DNA from: JANWHQ01 sp963775275
GTDB taxonomy: Bacteria > Pseudomonadota > Alphaproteobacteria > Caulobacterales > Caulobacteraceae
Assembly (NCBI GenBank): GCA_963775275.1
Contig: CAVZII010000006.1
Span: 1 to 64,000 of the forward strand
DNA: 64,000 nucleotides
Direction: 5' to 3'
A model generated the notes under the pieces. That model saw only the letters and a list, made by a program, of their open reading frames with translations. It had not been told where the DNA came from and did not search any database. The first letter of the stretch is position 1, and every line of letters begins with the position of its first letter. Positions 1 through 8,593 of this stretch are shown here, piece after piece. The position numbers and the translations under genes are program-made.

Positions 1-125
1 CCCCAGGGCCAGCATACGGGCTGGGCCGGTCCGGATAAACCGTTCGGCCGCGCGGGGCAATCGCCGCGCATCCCGCTCATCGCCCCGGCCCTGCGTTAAC
101 GGCGCTCTCACCCCGCGCCGCTAGG

Positions 126-1742
126 GTGCCCACCCTGGCCACCCAGAACGAGCCGATGCCCTCGAACGCCGCCCGCCGCCTTCAGCCAGACGAGATCGCG
201 CCCAAGCGCGGACCGGCCGCGCCGCTGGACGGCCGGGCGCTGGAGGCCCTGGCGCGGCTGAAGGAGGAGCTTTCTGCTCCCGGCGACCGCCGCGCCGGCC
301 GCGATCGGCGCGGGCCGCTGAGGCCCGGCGAGCTGATGTCGCCGCGCCGACGTTTCGACGGCCGAAGCGCCGTGCGCCTGTTCCGGGGCGCCGACGTGGT
401 CCTCGCCGCGGGCCTGGCCGCCGCCGCCCTGGCCATGGGCGCGCCGGGGGGCCTGCTCGGCGCCAGTCTCGGCGCGGCCCTGCCCTTCCTCGCCGCCGTC
501 GCGGCCCTGATCGTGGGCCTGCGCGCGGTCGGCGCCTATGACTTCGGCGCGCGCGAGGATCTTCCCGCGCACCTGCTGAAGACCTCGGCCGCCTTCGTCC
601 CGGCCGTGGCCGTCCTGGCCCTGGCCGGCCTGCCGCCCGGCGCCCACGCGCCGCTCGCGCCCCTGGCGTTATGGCTCGCCCTGACCTTCGCCTGCGTCTA
701 CCTCGGCCACGCCCTGCAATGGATGGCCGTCCACCGCTGGCGCGAGAAGGGCCGCCTGACGCCCAACATCGTCGTGGTCGGCGCCACCAGGAACGCCGAG
801 CGGCTGATCGCGGGCCTGCTGGAAAGCCGCGAAGCCTTCGTGCTCGGCGTCTTCGACGACCGCGCCGCGCGCGCGCCGACCGACATCTGCGGGGTGCCGG
901 TGCTGGGCGACACCCGGGCCCTGATCGGCCACCGCGTGACGCCCTACGTCGACAAGGTGGTGATCACCGTCCCCGCCAGCGCCCAGAGCCGCGTTCGCCA
1001 GCTGATCGAGAGCCTGCGCGTCCTGCCCAACGAGATCAGCCTGTTCCTCGACTTCGACGCCGCCGGCCGCGCCGCGGCCGCCTCGCGCCTGGCCGACGCG
1101 CCGATGGCGCGGCTTTCGGGCGAGCCCCGGGACGACCGCCGCGCCTTCTCCAAGCGCGCCCAGGACCTGGTGATCGGGAGCCTGGCGATGATCGTCGCCG
1201 CCCCCGTCATGGCCCTGATCGCGCTCGCCATCCGGCTGGACAGCCCCGGCCCGGTCTTCTTCCGCCAGCGCCGGCACGGCTTCAACAACGAGGAGATCAC
1301 GGTCTGGAAGTTCCGCTCGATGCGGGCGGACGCCGCCGACGCGACGGCCTCGCGCCAGGTCAGCGTCGGGGACGACCGGGTCACGCGCGTGGGCCGCTTC
1401 ATCCGGCGCACGAGCCTGGACGAGCTGCCCCAGCTGGTGAACGTGCTGAAAGGCGAGATGTCGCTGGTGGGCCCGCGCCCGCACGCCATCGGCATGAAGA
1501 CCGGCGAGGTGGAGTCCGCGCGCCTGGTCGCCGAGTACGCCCACCGCCACCGGCTGAAGCCCGGCCTGACCGGCTGGGCCGCGATCAAGGGCTCGCGCGG
1601 GCCCGTGGACACGCCCGAGCTGGTGCGCCGGCGCGTGGCGCTGGACGTCGAGTACATCGAGCGCCAGTCGTTCTGGCTCGACCTCTACATCATGGCGATG
1701 ACCATCCCCTGCCTCCTGGGCGACTCCCAGGTCGCAAGGTAG
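126..1742 (+). CDS. hfsE: HfsE-like undecaprenyl-phosphate sugar phosphotransferase
   Basis: This is a membrane enzyme that would transfer the first sugar-1-phosphate to undecaprenyl phosphate and so begin holdfast polysaccharide synthesis. The protein has 538 residues: hydrophobic segments in the first 200, a central nucleotide-binding-like region, and a C-terminal bacterial sugar transferase domain from about residue 345. That domain shows SPGPVFFRQ, WKFRSMRAD, RTSLDELPQLVN, GPRPH and KPGLTGWAAIKG. Start chosen as GTG 126; an in-frame ATG at 156 is possible. It is followed after 7 nt by a flippase gene. The order with the next seven genes matches the Caulobacter hfs locus, which is the basis for the symbol. 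Confidence 0.9.
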   Translation: MPTLATQNEPMPSNAARRLQPDEIAPKRGPAAPLDGRALEALARLKEELSAPGDRRAGRDRRGPLRPGELMSPRRRFDGRSAVRLFRGADVVLAAGLAAAALAMGAPGGLLGASLGAALPFLAAVAALIVGLRAVGAYDFGAREDLPAHLLKTSAAFVPAVAVLALAGLPPGAHAPLAPLALWLALTFACVYLGHALQWMAVHRWREKGRLTPNIVVVGATRNAERLIAGLLESREAFVLGVFDDRAARAPTDICGVPVLGDTRALIGHRVTPYVDKVVITVPASAQSRVRQLIESLRVLPNEISLFLDFDAAGRAAAASRLADAPMARLSGEPRDDRRAFSKRAQDLVIGSLAMIVAAPVMALIALAIRLDSPGPVFFRQRRHGFNNEEITVWKFRSMRADAADATASRQVSVGDDRVTRVGRFIRRTSLDELPQLVNVLKGEMSLVGPRPHAIGMKTGEVESARLVAEYAHRHRLKPGLTGWAAIKGSRGPVDTPELVRRRVALDVEYIERQSFWLDLYIMAMTIPCLLGDSQVAR

Positions 1743-1749
1743 GCCGCAG

Positions 1750-3195
1750 ATGTTCTGGCGCGGCGTGCTCGGCTACCTGCCGGCCAACCTGGTGCAGGGC
1801 CTCGTGGGCCTGCTCAGCATCGTGGCCTTCACCCGGCTGATGACGCCGCAGGACTACGGCGCCTACGCCCTCGCCTTCTCGGCCGCGAGCCTGGTCCACA
1901 CCCTGGGCTTCACCTGGCTCGAGGCCGCCATGGCCCGCTTCTACGCCCGCGAGGACGAGGCCGGGCGCCTGGCCGACCACTTCGCCACCCTCTACCGCGC
2001 CTTCGCGGGCCTGTTGATCGGCCTGCCGATCCTGGCGGCGGCCCTGCTTTGGATCGCGCCGATCAGCGTCCACCTGAAGATCGCGGTCGGCGTCGGCCTG
2101 GCGGCCATCCCGGTGCGCTCGCTGGCCCGGCTCGCCCAGGAGCACCGCCGGGCGGCCGGAAGGGTGCGCGCCTCGGCCACGCTCGACATCGCCCAGAGCG
2201 CCGGCGCCTTCATCATCGGCGCGGCCCTCGCGGCCGTGGGCGCGGGCGGCGCCGCGCCGCTGGCCGGCGCGGGGATCGCGGCGGCCGCCTGCCTGGTCTT
2301 CGTCCTGCCCGGCGAGCTGAAGTCCGCGCGCGGCGGACGCTTCGAGCCCGGCCGCGCCGGCGACTACGCCCACTACGGCCTGCCCGTGGCCCTGTCGCTG
2401 ATCCTGTCCCTGGCGCTCGCCACCACCGACCGGTTCGTCCTGGCCGGCTTCCTGAACGAGGCGAGCGTGGGCGCCTACCACGCCGGCTACAGCCTCTCGA
2501 ACCGCACGCTCGACGTCCTGTTCATGTGGCTCGGCATGGCCGGCGGGCCGGCCTCGGTCGCCGCCCTGGAGCGCGGCGGGCCCAAGGCGCTCGAAGCCAC
2601 CGCTCGCGAGCAGGTCTCGCTGATGGTCCTGATCTGCCTGCCCGCCGCAGCGGGCCTGGCCCTGGTGGCCCAGCCCCTCGCCGCGCTGATGGTGGGCGAG
2701 GGCCTGCGCGACGGCGCCGCGCGCGTCACCCCCTGGATCGCAGCCTCGGGGTTCATGGCCGGGCTGACCACCTACTACTTCCACACCGCCTTCACCCTGG
2801 CGCGCCGCACCAGGCTGCTCCTGGTCGCCATGGCCATCCCGGCGGGGGCGAACCTCGCCCTCACCCTGGTCCTGATCCCCCGCTTCGGCCTGGACGGCGC
2901 GGTCTGGGCGACCGCGGCGAGCTATGCGGTCGGGGCGGCCGCCTCCCTCGCGCTGGGACGCCGAGCCATCGCGCTGCCGATCCCCTGGTCCACCCTCGGC
3001 CGCTGCGCCCTGGCGAGCGCCGGCATGGCGGCCCTCGTGCTGCAGGTGCCCGCCTTCGGCGGCGTCCTGGAGCTCGCCGCCAAGGCCGCGGCCGGCATCC
3101 TGGCCTATGCCGTGCTGGCCTTCGCGCTGGACGCCGGCGGCGTCCGCTCGCGCCGGCGCCATCTGGTGCGCTCATTGCAGGGGCAAGCAGCATGA
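1750..3195 (+). CDS. hfsF: HfsF-like polysaccharide flippase (Wzx/MATE-type)
   Basis: This 481-residue protein is almost entirely hydrophobic, with roughly a dozen membrane segments and the loop composition typical of the Wzx/polysaccharide-biosynthesis flippase family. It would move lipid-linked holdfast repeat units across the inner membrane. The stop codon overlaps the start of hfsG (ATGA at 3192-3195), so translation is probably coupled. Position second in the hfsE-F-G-H run supports the assignment. The family is clear from hydropathy and order; no substrate can be read from the sequence. Confidence 0.88.
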   Translation: MFWRGVLGYLPANLVQGLVGLLSIVAFTRLMTPQDYGAYALAFSAASLVHTLGFTWLEAAMARFYAREDEAGRLADHFATLYRAFAGLLIGLPILAAALLWIAPISVHLKIAVGVGLAAIPVRSLARLAQEHRRAAGRVRASATLDIAQSAGAFIIGAALAAVGAGGAAPLAGAGIAAAACLVFVLPGELKSARGGRFEPGRAGDYAHYGLPVALSLILSLALATTDRFVLAGFLNEASVGAYHAGYSLSNRTLDVLFMWLGMAGGPASVAALERGGPKALEATAREQVSLMVLICLPAAAGLALVAQPLAALMVGEGLRDGAARVTPWIAASGFMAGLTTYYFHTAFTLARRTRLLLVAMAIPAGANLALTLVLIPRFGLDGAVWATAASYAVGAAASLALGRRAIALPIPWSTLGRCALASAGMAALVLQVPAFGGVLELAAKAAAGILAYAVLAFALDAGGVRSRRRHLVRSLQGQAA

Positions 3196-4136
3196 CCATG
3201 CAAGTCCAAGAATGGACCGTCCAGAACGCAGCCTGGCCGGAGGCGCGGCCGGTGCTGTCGGTCCTGGTCCCATTCCTGAACGATGACCCGCGCCGCCTGA
3301 TCCGGGCGCTGGACGCCGAAGGCGCGGGCCTCGACGGCCAGGTCGAGCTGGTGCTGCTGGACGACGGCTCGGGCGACGACGAGCTGGCCCACGCGGTGAT
3401 CGCCGAGGTCGAGGCGCTGGGCATGCCGGCCCGGCACGTGCGGCTGCTGGCCAACGAGGGCCGATCGAAGGGGCGCAACCGCCTGGCCCGCCATAGCCGC
3501 GGGCGGAGCCTGCTGTTCCTCGACGCCGACATGCTGCCGGACTCCCCGGACTTCCTCGGCCGCTACCTCGAGCTGATCGCCGCCGAGGACCCGGCCGCGG
3601 CCTTCGGCGGCTTCTCGCTGGCCCAGGCCGATGTCCGCCCCGAGCACCGGCTGCACCGCAAGCTCGCCCTGCGCTCGGACTGCGCGCCCGCGCGGATCCG
3701 GCGAAGGGCGCCGGCCAAGTTCGTCTTCACGTCCAACCTCCTGATCCGCCGAGACATCTTCGAGACCGAGCCCTTCGACGAGGCCTTCACCGGCTGGGGC
3801 TGGGAAGACGTGGAGTGGGGCGTGAGGATCTCGCGCCGGCACGCGATCATGCACATCGACAATCCCGCCACTCATCTCGGGCTGGATGCGGCAAGGATCC
3901 TCGCCGCCAAGTACGAGCAGTCGGCCGGCAACTTCGGCCTGATCCTCGAGGCCCACCCGGACGTGGTGCGCCGCTTTCCGACCTATCGGCTGGGGCGGCT
4001 GATGAAGCTCCTGCCGCTGCGGCGCGGCTGGCGCGCCCTCTTGAAGGCCCTGGCCCTGACCGAGGCCGCCCCGATCGGCGTGCGCGCGCTGTCCCTGCGG
4101 CTCTACCGGGTGGCGGTCACCGCCGACGCGATCTGA
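3192..4136 (+). CDS. hfsG: HfsG-like family 2 glycosyltransferase
   Basis: A 314-residue cytoplasmic GT-A glycosyltransferase that would extend the holdfast repeat unit. It begins with the family 2 core SVLVPFLND (residues 23-31), followed by LLDDGS (55-60), the metal-binding DADM (111-114) and an acceptor-side GWGWEDVEWG (201-210). The start ATG overlaps the hfsF stop by 4 nt, and its own stop TGA overlaps the next ATG (4134-4138). The open frame extends upstream of 3192, but that part is antisense-like arginine/proline-rich sequence inside hfsF and is not coding. Confidence 0.9.
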   Translation: MTMQVQEWTVQNAAWPEARPVLSVLVPFLNDDPRRLIRALDAEGAGLDGQVELVLLDDGSGDDELAHAVIAEVEALGMPARHVRLLANEGRSKGRNRLARHSRGRSLLFLDADMLPDSPDFLGRYLELIAAEDPAAAFGGFSLAQADVRPEHRLHRKLALRSDCAPARIRRRAPAKFVFTSNLLIRRDIFETEPFDEAFTGWGWEDVEWGVRISRRHAIMHIDNPATHLGLDAARILAAKYEQSAGNFGLILEAHPDVVRRFPTYRLGRLMKLLPLRRGWRALLKALALTEAAPIGVRALSLRLYRVAVTADAI

Positions 4137-5002
4137 TGGGGACCGAGCCCGCCCTGCGCCGGCACGAAGCGGCCGAGCCCCACCGCGCCGACCCCTCGCT
4201 GAAGGGCAAGCTGCGCCGACGCTATGCGCGCCTGGTCGCCCGCCGGCCCGCCCGGGTGCGCCTGGAGCGGCCCCTGGTCAGCTTCAGTTTCGACGATGCG
4301 CCGCTGAGCGCCGCGATCGAGGGCGCCCGGCTCCTGGAAGAGCGGGGCGTCAGGGGCACGTGGTTCATCTCCATGGGCCTGGCCGGCAAGGTCGGGCCCA
4401 TGGGCCGCAACGCCGGCGCGGACGAGCTGGCGCGGCTCAGGGCCGCCGGCCACGAGCTCGGCTGCCACACCCACTCGCACCTCGACTGCGGCCAGGCGGC
4501 GCAGGCGGAGATCGAGGCCGACATCCTGAGGAACAAGGCGGCGCTGACGGCCCTCGGCGCCGCCGCGCCGGAGACCTTCGCCTATCCCTACGGCGACGTG
4601 GCCCCCGAGCCCAAGACCGCGCTCGGGGCGCGCTTCAGGCTGCTGCGCGCCCTGCACCACGGCCTGATCGAGGACGGCGCGGACCTGAACCAGGCGCCGG
4701 CCGTGGGCATCGAGGGGCTCGATGGCGAGGCGGTGGCGAGCCGATGGCTGGAGCGGGCGGTGCGACGGCGCGCCTGGCTGATCCTCTACACCCACGACGT
4801 GGGCCAGACGCCCTCGCCCTGGGGCTGTTCGCCCGGCGCGCTGGGGCGCCTGATCGATCGGGCGCTCGGGGCCGGCTGCGAGGTGGTGAGCGTGGCCGAA
4901 GGCTGCCGCCGGATCGGCGCGGCCGCCGACGGCCGAGGCGGGCCGGGGAAGGCGAGCTTGGCCGCCAGCGCCACGAAGATGGTCCAGCGCATGTCGTTGT
5001 AG
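4136..5002 (+). CDS. hfsH: HfsH-like polysaccharide deacetylase
   Basis: A 288-residue NodB-family deacetylase, expected to remove acetyl groups from N-acetylglucosamine units of the holdfast; in Caulobacter this affects cohesion and anchoring. The NodB motifs are visible: SFDD at 51-54 (catalytic and metal Asp), HTHSH at 111-115 (metal histidines) and YPYGD at 150-154. The start overlaps the hfsG stop by one base. The last 70 or so residues lie over the 3' end of the convergent hfsC gene; the final ~30 residues look like read-through and are probably dispensable. Confidence 0.9.
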   Translation: MGTEPALRRHEAAEPHRADPSLKGKLRRRYARLVARRPARVRLERPLVSFSFDDAPLSAAIEGARLLEERGVRGTWFISMGLAGKVGPMGRNAGADELARLRAAGHELGCHTHSHLDCGQAAQAEIEADILRNKAALTALGAAAPETFAYPYGDVAPEPKTALGARFRLLRALHHGLIEDGADLNQAPAVGIEGLDGEAVASRWLERAVRRRAWLILYTHDVGQTPSPWGCSPGALGRLIDRALGAGCEVVSVAEGCRRIGAAADGRGGPGKASLAASATKMVQRMSL

Positions 5003-6192
5003 ACCACCGCGATGCTCTCGGTGAGCGTGGTCAGGCTGTAGACCAGCAGGAACGGCACGACGAGCCAGGCCGCGCGGTCGCGGAAGAGCGCGATCAGGGC
5101 CCGCACCCAGGTCGACAGGAAATAGAGGGCGAAGGCGACGAGCCCGACGAGGCCGATCCCCAGCCATTGTTCCAGCCAGCTGTTGTGGGCGTGGCCCGGG
5201 CGGAAGCCCGCCTGCTTGACGATCCAGGCCAGCGGCGCCCAGGGCGAGGTGTTGGACCAGACCGCCGCATAGCCGAAGCCGAGCCAGGGGTGGCTCGGGA
5301 TCAGCCGCAGCACGGCCGCCCAGATCTTGGTCCGCCCGGTCAGGGTGGCGTCCTTGCCGAGCGCCGCCAGCACCACGTCGGTCCCGACCAGGAGCACGCC
5401 GACCACCAGGAGGAGCCCGATCAGGGCGCCGTAGAGGGCGAGGATCCGGGTCACGGGCCCGCGCCGCACGAGCGCCACCAGGACCAGGCCGCAGACGCCC
5501 ACCAGGCACGCCACCAGCGAGGTCTTGGAGGTGGACAGGGCCACCAGCACCAGGGCGGCGGCGGCCAGGCCCCACCAGAGCCTGGAACGCCGGGGGTTCA
5601 GGATCGCCGCGCCGGCCAGCAGCATGAAGCCCATGGTCATGTTGTCGCCGAGCGCGTTCTTCTCGCTCCACAGACCCCGCCAGGCGCCGGGGAAGAGCTC
5701 GTGCATCACGCCGAAGGAGGGAAACAGCAGCGCCGCCACGAACGAGCCGGCGATCAGCAGGGCGAAAGCCGCGCCCAGCACCTCGGCGAGGGCCGCCCAG
5801 CGGAAGCGCGCGGCCAGCACGACGCCGCCCATGGTGGTGAAGACCAGGGCGATCACCCGGCGCACGGTCTCGCCGGGATCCACGGACCACAGGACCGAGG
5901 CGGCCGCGATGCCGGTGAGCAGGATCAGCAGCGGCTGGCGGAGCAGCACGCGGGCGACCTCGAGCGGACTGAAGGCCAGGAGGGCCAGCACGGCCGCGTA
6001 GGCCGGGAAGAACATGCCCCGCGACAGGGGGTTGGACGCGGGAGCCTCGCCGTCGCCCTGGACCAGGGTCACCCAGGCCTGGCTGAAGATCACCAGGACC
6101 AGGACGCCGCAGGCGAAGGCCAGGACGTCGAGGGCGGTGGCGCGATGGACCGGCCGGCGGACGCTGGCGGGCAAGGCCAGCGGGTAGGTCAC
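4786..6192 (-). CDS. hfsC: HfsC-like polysaccharide polymerase (O-antigen ligase/Wzy family)
   Basis: A 468-residue polytopic membrane protein of the O-antigen ligase/polymerase family, proposed to polymerise holdfast repeat units in the periplasm. It has about ten hydrophobic segments. The large periplasmic loop carries the family sequence GRTKIWAAVLRLIPSHPWLG (286-305) and AHNSWLE (335-341). Start is GTG 6192, overlapping the hfsB stop by 4 nt. After the last membrane segment there is a ~65-residue proline/serine/arginine-rich tail that is antisense to hfsH; such a tail is not a feature of the family. Confidence 0.87.
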   Translation of the reverse strand: MTYPLALPASVRRPVHRATALDVLAFACGVLVLVIFSQAWVTLVQGDGEAPASNPLSRGMFFPAYAAVLALLAFSPLEVARVLLRQPLLILLTGIAAASVLWSVDPGETVRRVIALVFTTMGGVVLAARFRWAALAEVLGAAFALLIAGSFVAALLFPSFGVMHELFPGAWRGLWSEKNALGDNMTMGFMLLAGAAILNPRRSRLWWGLAAAALVLVALSTSKTSLVACLVGVCGLVLVALVRRGPVTRILALYGALIGLLLVVGVLLVGTDVVLAALGKDATLTGRTKIWAAVLRLIPSHPWLGFGYAAVWSNTSPWAPLAWIVKQAGFRPGHAHNSWLEQWLGIGLVGLVAFALYFLSTWVRALIALFRDRAAWLVVPFLLVYSLTTLTESIAVVYNDMRWTIFVALAAKLAFPGPPRPSAAAPIRRQPSATLTTSQPAPSARSIRRPSAPGEQPQGEGVWPTSWV

Positions 6193-6911
6193 GGCAGGAT
6201 CGCCCGGATGAAGCGCGGCGCCTCGATCCGCGCGCGGTTGAACACGATGCCGGCGCATCGGCCCCCCGCCTGCTCGATGGCGTCCCTGAGCGCAGCTGGG
6301 CCGCGGGTGTCCTGCCCCTCGGCGGAGACCACCAGCACGGTCAGGTCCATGAAGGGGGCCATGGCCGCGGCGGCCTGGGACCTGTCGGCGGCGGGCGCGT
6401 CGACCACGATCGCCTCGGCGTGGCGGCGCATCGCCTGCCAGTAGTCGGCGCCCGGCTGAAGCTGGGGCGTCTGGCCGCCCCTCAGCATCTCGCGGCGGAA
6501 ACGCGTGACCCACATCTGCGAGGCGCCGGCGCGCTGGGCGCTGAGGTAGGCTGCGTCGGGAATGCGCCGGCCCTGCCGGTCGCGCCCAGCCGGGCGGACG
6601 GTGAAGAAGGCCGAGCCGTCGGGACTGGCGGCCGCGGGGCGGCCCAGGAGGCCGTAGCGCGCGGGCTCGGCGGCGACCGCCGCGTGCTGGGGCGCGGAAA
6701 GCAGGTCGAGGTCGACCAGCCACACCGGCCGGCTCGCGCGGCCGGCGGCGAAGTGGGCGAACTCACGGGCGATGGTGGACGTCCCCTCCCCGCGCGTGGC
6801 CGCAACGAACTGGACCACGCGCCCCTGTCCGGGCGGAGGCGACCCGAGCGAGGCCCACAGTTGCGCCATCTCGGCCGTCAAGTTCACCATCACCCGAATC
6901 GCTGCGCGCAC
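6189..6911 (-). CDS. hfsB: HfsB-like CpsD/Wzc-C-type P-loop protein with degenerate Walker A
   Basis: A 240-residue cytoplasmic protein related to CpsD/CapB and the C-terminal half of Wzc, which partner a Wzz-like membrane protein (here HfsA). VVQFVAATRGEGTSTIA (32-48) aligns with the family GEGKST loop, but the lysine is replaced by threonine (GEGTST, 41-46). A VDLDLL at about 66-71 and IVVDAP near 190 correspond to the other Walker-type segments. There is no C-terminal tyrosine cluster. It is therefore probably not an active tyrosine kinase. It lies 62 nt downstream of hfsA and overlaps hfsC. Confidence 0.85.
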   Translation of the reverse strand: MRAAIRVMVNLTAEMAQLWASLGSPPPGQGRVVQFVAATRGEGTSTIAREFAHFAAGRASRPVWLVDLDLLSAPQHAAVAAEPARYGLLGRPAAASPDGSAFFTVRPAGRDRQGRRIPDAAYLSAQRAGASQMWVTRFRREMLRGGQTPQLQPGADYWQAMRRHAEAIVVDAPAADRSQAAAAMAPFMDLTVLVVSAEGQDTRGPAALRDAIEQAGGRCAGIVFNRARIEAPRFIRAILP

Positions 6912-6973
6912 AGGCGGTCAAGGCTAATCCAAACTCGCCGGCGACGAAGCCCCGACGCCCTGTGGCGATTGGA

Positions 6974-8480
6974 CTATGCACTGCGCTTATAGCCGGCCGC
7001 CGCCAGCACCGGCAGGTCCAGCGTCCGCGCCGCCGAGCTGGCGGTGGCGAAGCCCCGGCGCAGGAACACCCGCACGAGGCCGATGCACAGCGCGGTGAAG
7101 GCCGCGAACAGGAAGACCAGGATCAGCGCCGGCTTCTTGAGGCTCTTGCCGTGGGCGGGCGGCGATGGCCGCTCGACGATGGAGATGTTGGGGTTGCTGC
7201 GCCGGCCGATGGACTGGGAGGCCTGGGCCTCCTGCTTCTTCTGCAGCAGGTCCTTGATCTCGTCCTGCAGCAGCGCGCGGTCCTGGCTGAGGCTGAGGTA
7301 TTGGGGCTCGAGCTCGGTCAGCTTCTGGCGGCGGGCCGAGACGTCGGCGAGCTGGGCCTGGAGCGCGGCCTGGCGCTGCCTGAGCGACGCGGCCTCGGCG
7401 TTCAGCTGCAGCTGCTCGGTCTGGACGGTCTGGTAGACGGGATTGACCCCGATGCGCCGCGCGCCCGGCGACTGCCCGCCGCCCTGGGACAGCAGGGCCT
7501 GGAGCTGGACGATCTTCTGGTCGAGGTCGCGGACCGGCTGGGCGTCCGGCTTGTAGCGCGACAACAGGTCCTGGCGGTCGAGCTCGAGCTGCAGCAGCTT
7601 GTCCGCGCCGGCGGGATTGGTGTCGTGATAGAGGCTGATCTCCGGGCTGAGTTCCGCCGACCTGGCGGTCGATCTCACCGAGGCGCCCGCCGATCTCCTT
7701 CAGCCGGGCCTGGACGCGGTAGCTCTCGTCGGTGAGCGAGCCCAGGAGCGTGTTCAGGGAGCTCTTCTCGGCGTCGAAGTCCTCGATGCCGTTGGATGCG
7801 AGGAACCCCTGGTAGGCGCCGTCGGCCTGCGAGAGACGCTCCTGGAAGGCCTGGAGCTGCTGGCCGATGGCGTCGGGCGAGGCGCTGTCCAGGACCCCGC
7901 CGCGATAGGCCAGGTACTGGTCCAAGAGCCCGTTCAGCACGTTGGCCGCCCGGTTCGGGTCGTCGGCCGAATAGGTGAGGCGAATGACCGGCGTGTCGGG
8001 CGCGGATTCGACCTTGAGGCCGGTCCCCATGGCCTGGACGGCCTGGTCCATCAGCGCGGCCTTGCGGCCCGCGTCGGCGTGCTCATAGGCCTTGGCCCGG
8101 TCGGGGAACGCCTTGGCCATGCCGAGCTGCTCGATCACCCGGCGGCGCAGCTCCGGGCTCTGCAGGATCTCCACCTCGGACTGGACGACCTGGTCGGGCG
8201 TCGGCACGGCGCCGCGGCCCGCATCGCCGATGTTGGGCTGGTAGACGTATTCCTGGCCCACCCTCACGAGGATGCTGGAGTGGGCCGGATACTCGGTCTT
8301 GATGAGGATGAAGACCGCCGCGGCGCCGGCGAGGAACAGGACCAGGAAGACGCCGATCATCAGGGCGCGGTCGCGCCAGAGCAGGGTCGCGAAATCCGCC
8401 GGCGTATAGCGCGGCCGCGACGCCCAGTCGCCGGACAGGGCGGGCGGCCCGTGGGAGCCCCAGGCGCTGTAATAGGTCAT
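6974..8480 (-). CDS. hfsA: HfsA-like polysaccharide co-polymerase (Wzz/Wzc-N), broken by one extra base
   Basis: This is an inner-membrane chain-length/export protein of the Wzc N-terminal type. The first part (8480 down to about 7660) contains a cytoplasmic N-terminus, a membrane segment near residues 40-62 (ALMIGVFLVLFLAG) and the Wzz domain. The second part, in another frame from about 7655 down to 6974, continues with a long coiled coil and a second membrane segment (KPALILVFLFAAFTALCIGL). Deleting one base near 7649-7661 joins both into a 501-residue protein. The break coincides with GAGTTC at 7649-7654. I regard it as a sequencing error rather than a true pseudogene. Confidence 0.82.
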
Positions 8481-8528
8481 GCCGATCGGACTGTTCTGGC
8501 CTTGTCGTACAGGCTCGCCCGGGCGCGA

Positions 8529-8543
8529 TTAACGGACCGTTAC
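8529..8543. promoter_or_regulatory. CtrA-like binding site between hfsA and hfsD
   Basis: TTAA at 8529-8532, seven bases, then TTAC at 8540-8543 fits the CtrA consensus TTAA-N7-TTAA with one mismatch. A second half-site TTAAC begins at 8553. The site lies about 50 bp upstream of hfsA and 50 bp upstream of the preferred hfsD start, so it could control both divergent units. CtrA is the Caulobacter cell-cycle regulator; binding here is inferred from the motif alone. Confidence 0.45.
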
Positions 8544-8593
8544 CCATTTCCCTTAACGTTTGGCCAATGCGTTCCCGGCGAGGCGTTGGCCCG

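Noticed and set aside
2049..3191. N-terminal extension of hfsG into hfsF
   Set aside because: The sequence is proline/arginine-rich shadow of the flippase gene; the glycosyltransferase core begins just after ATG 3192.
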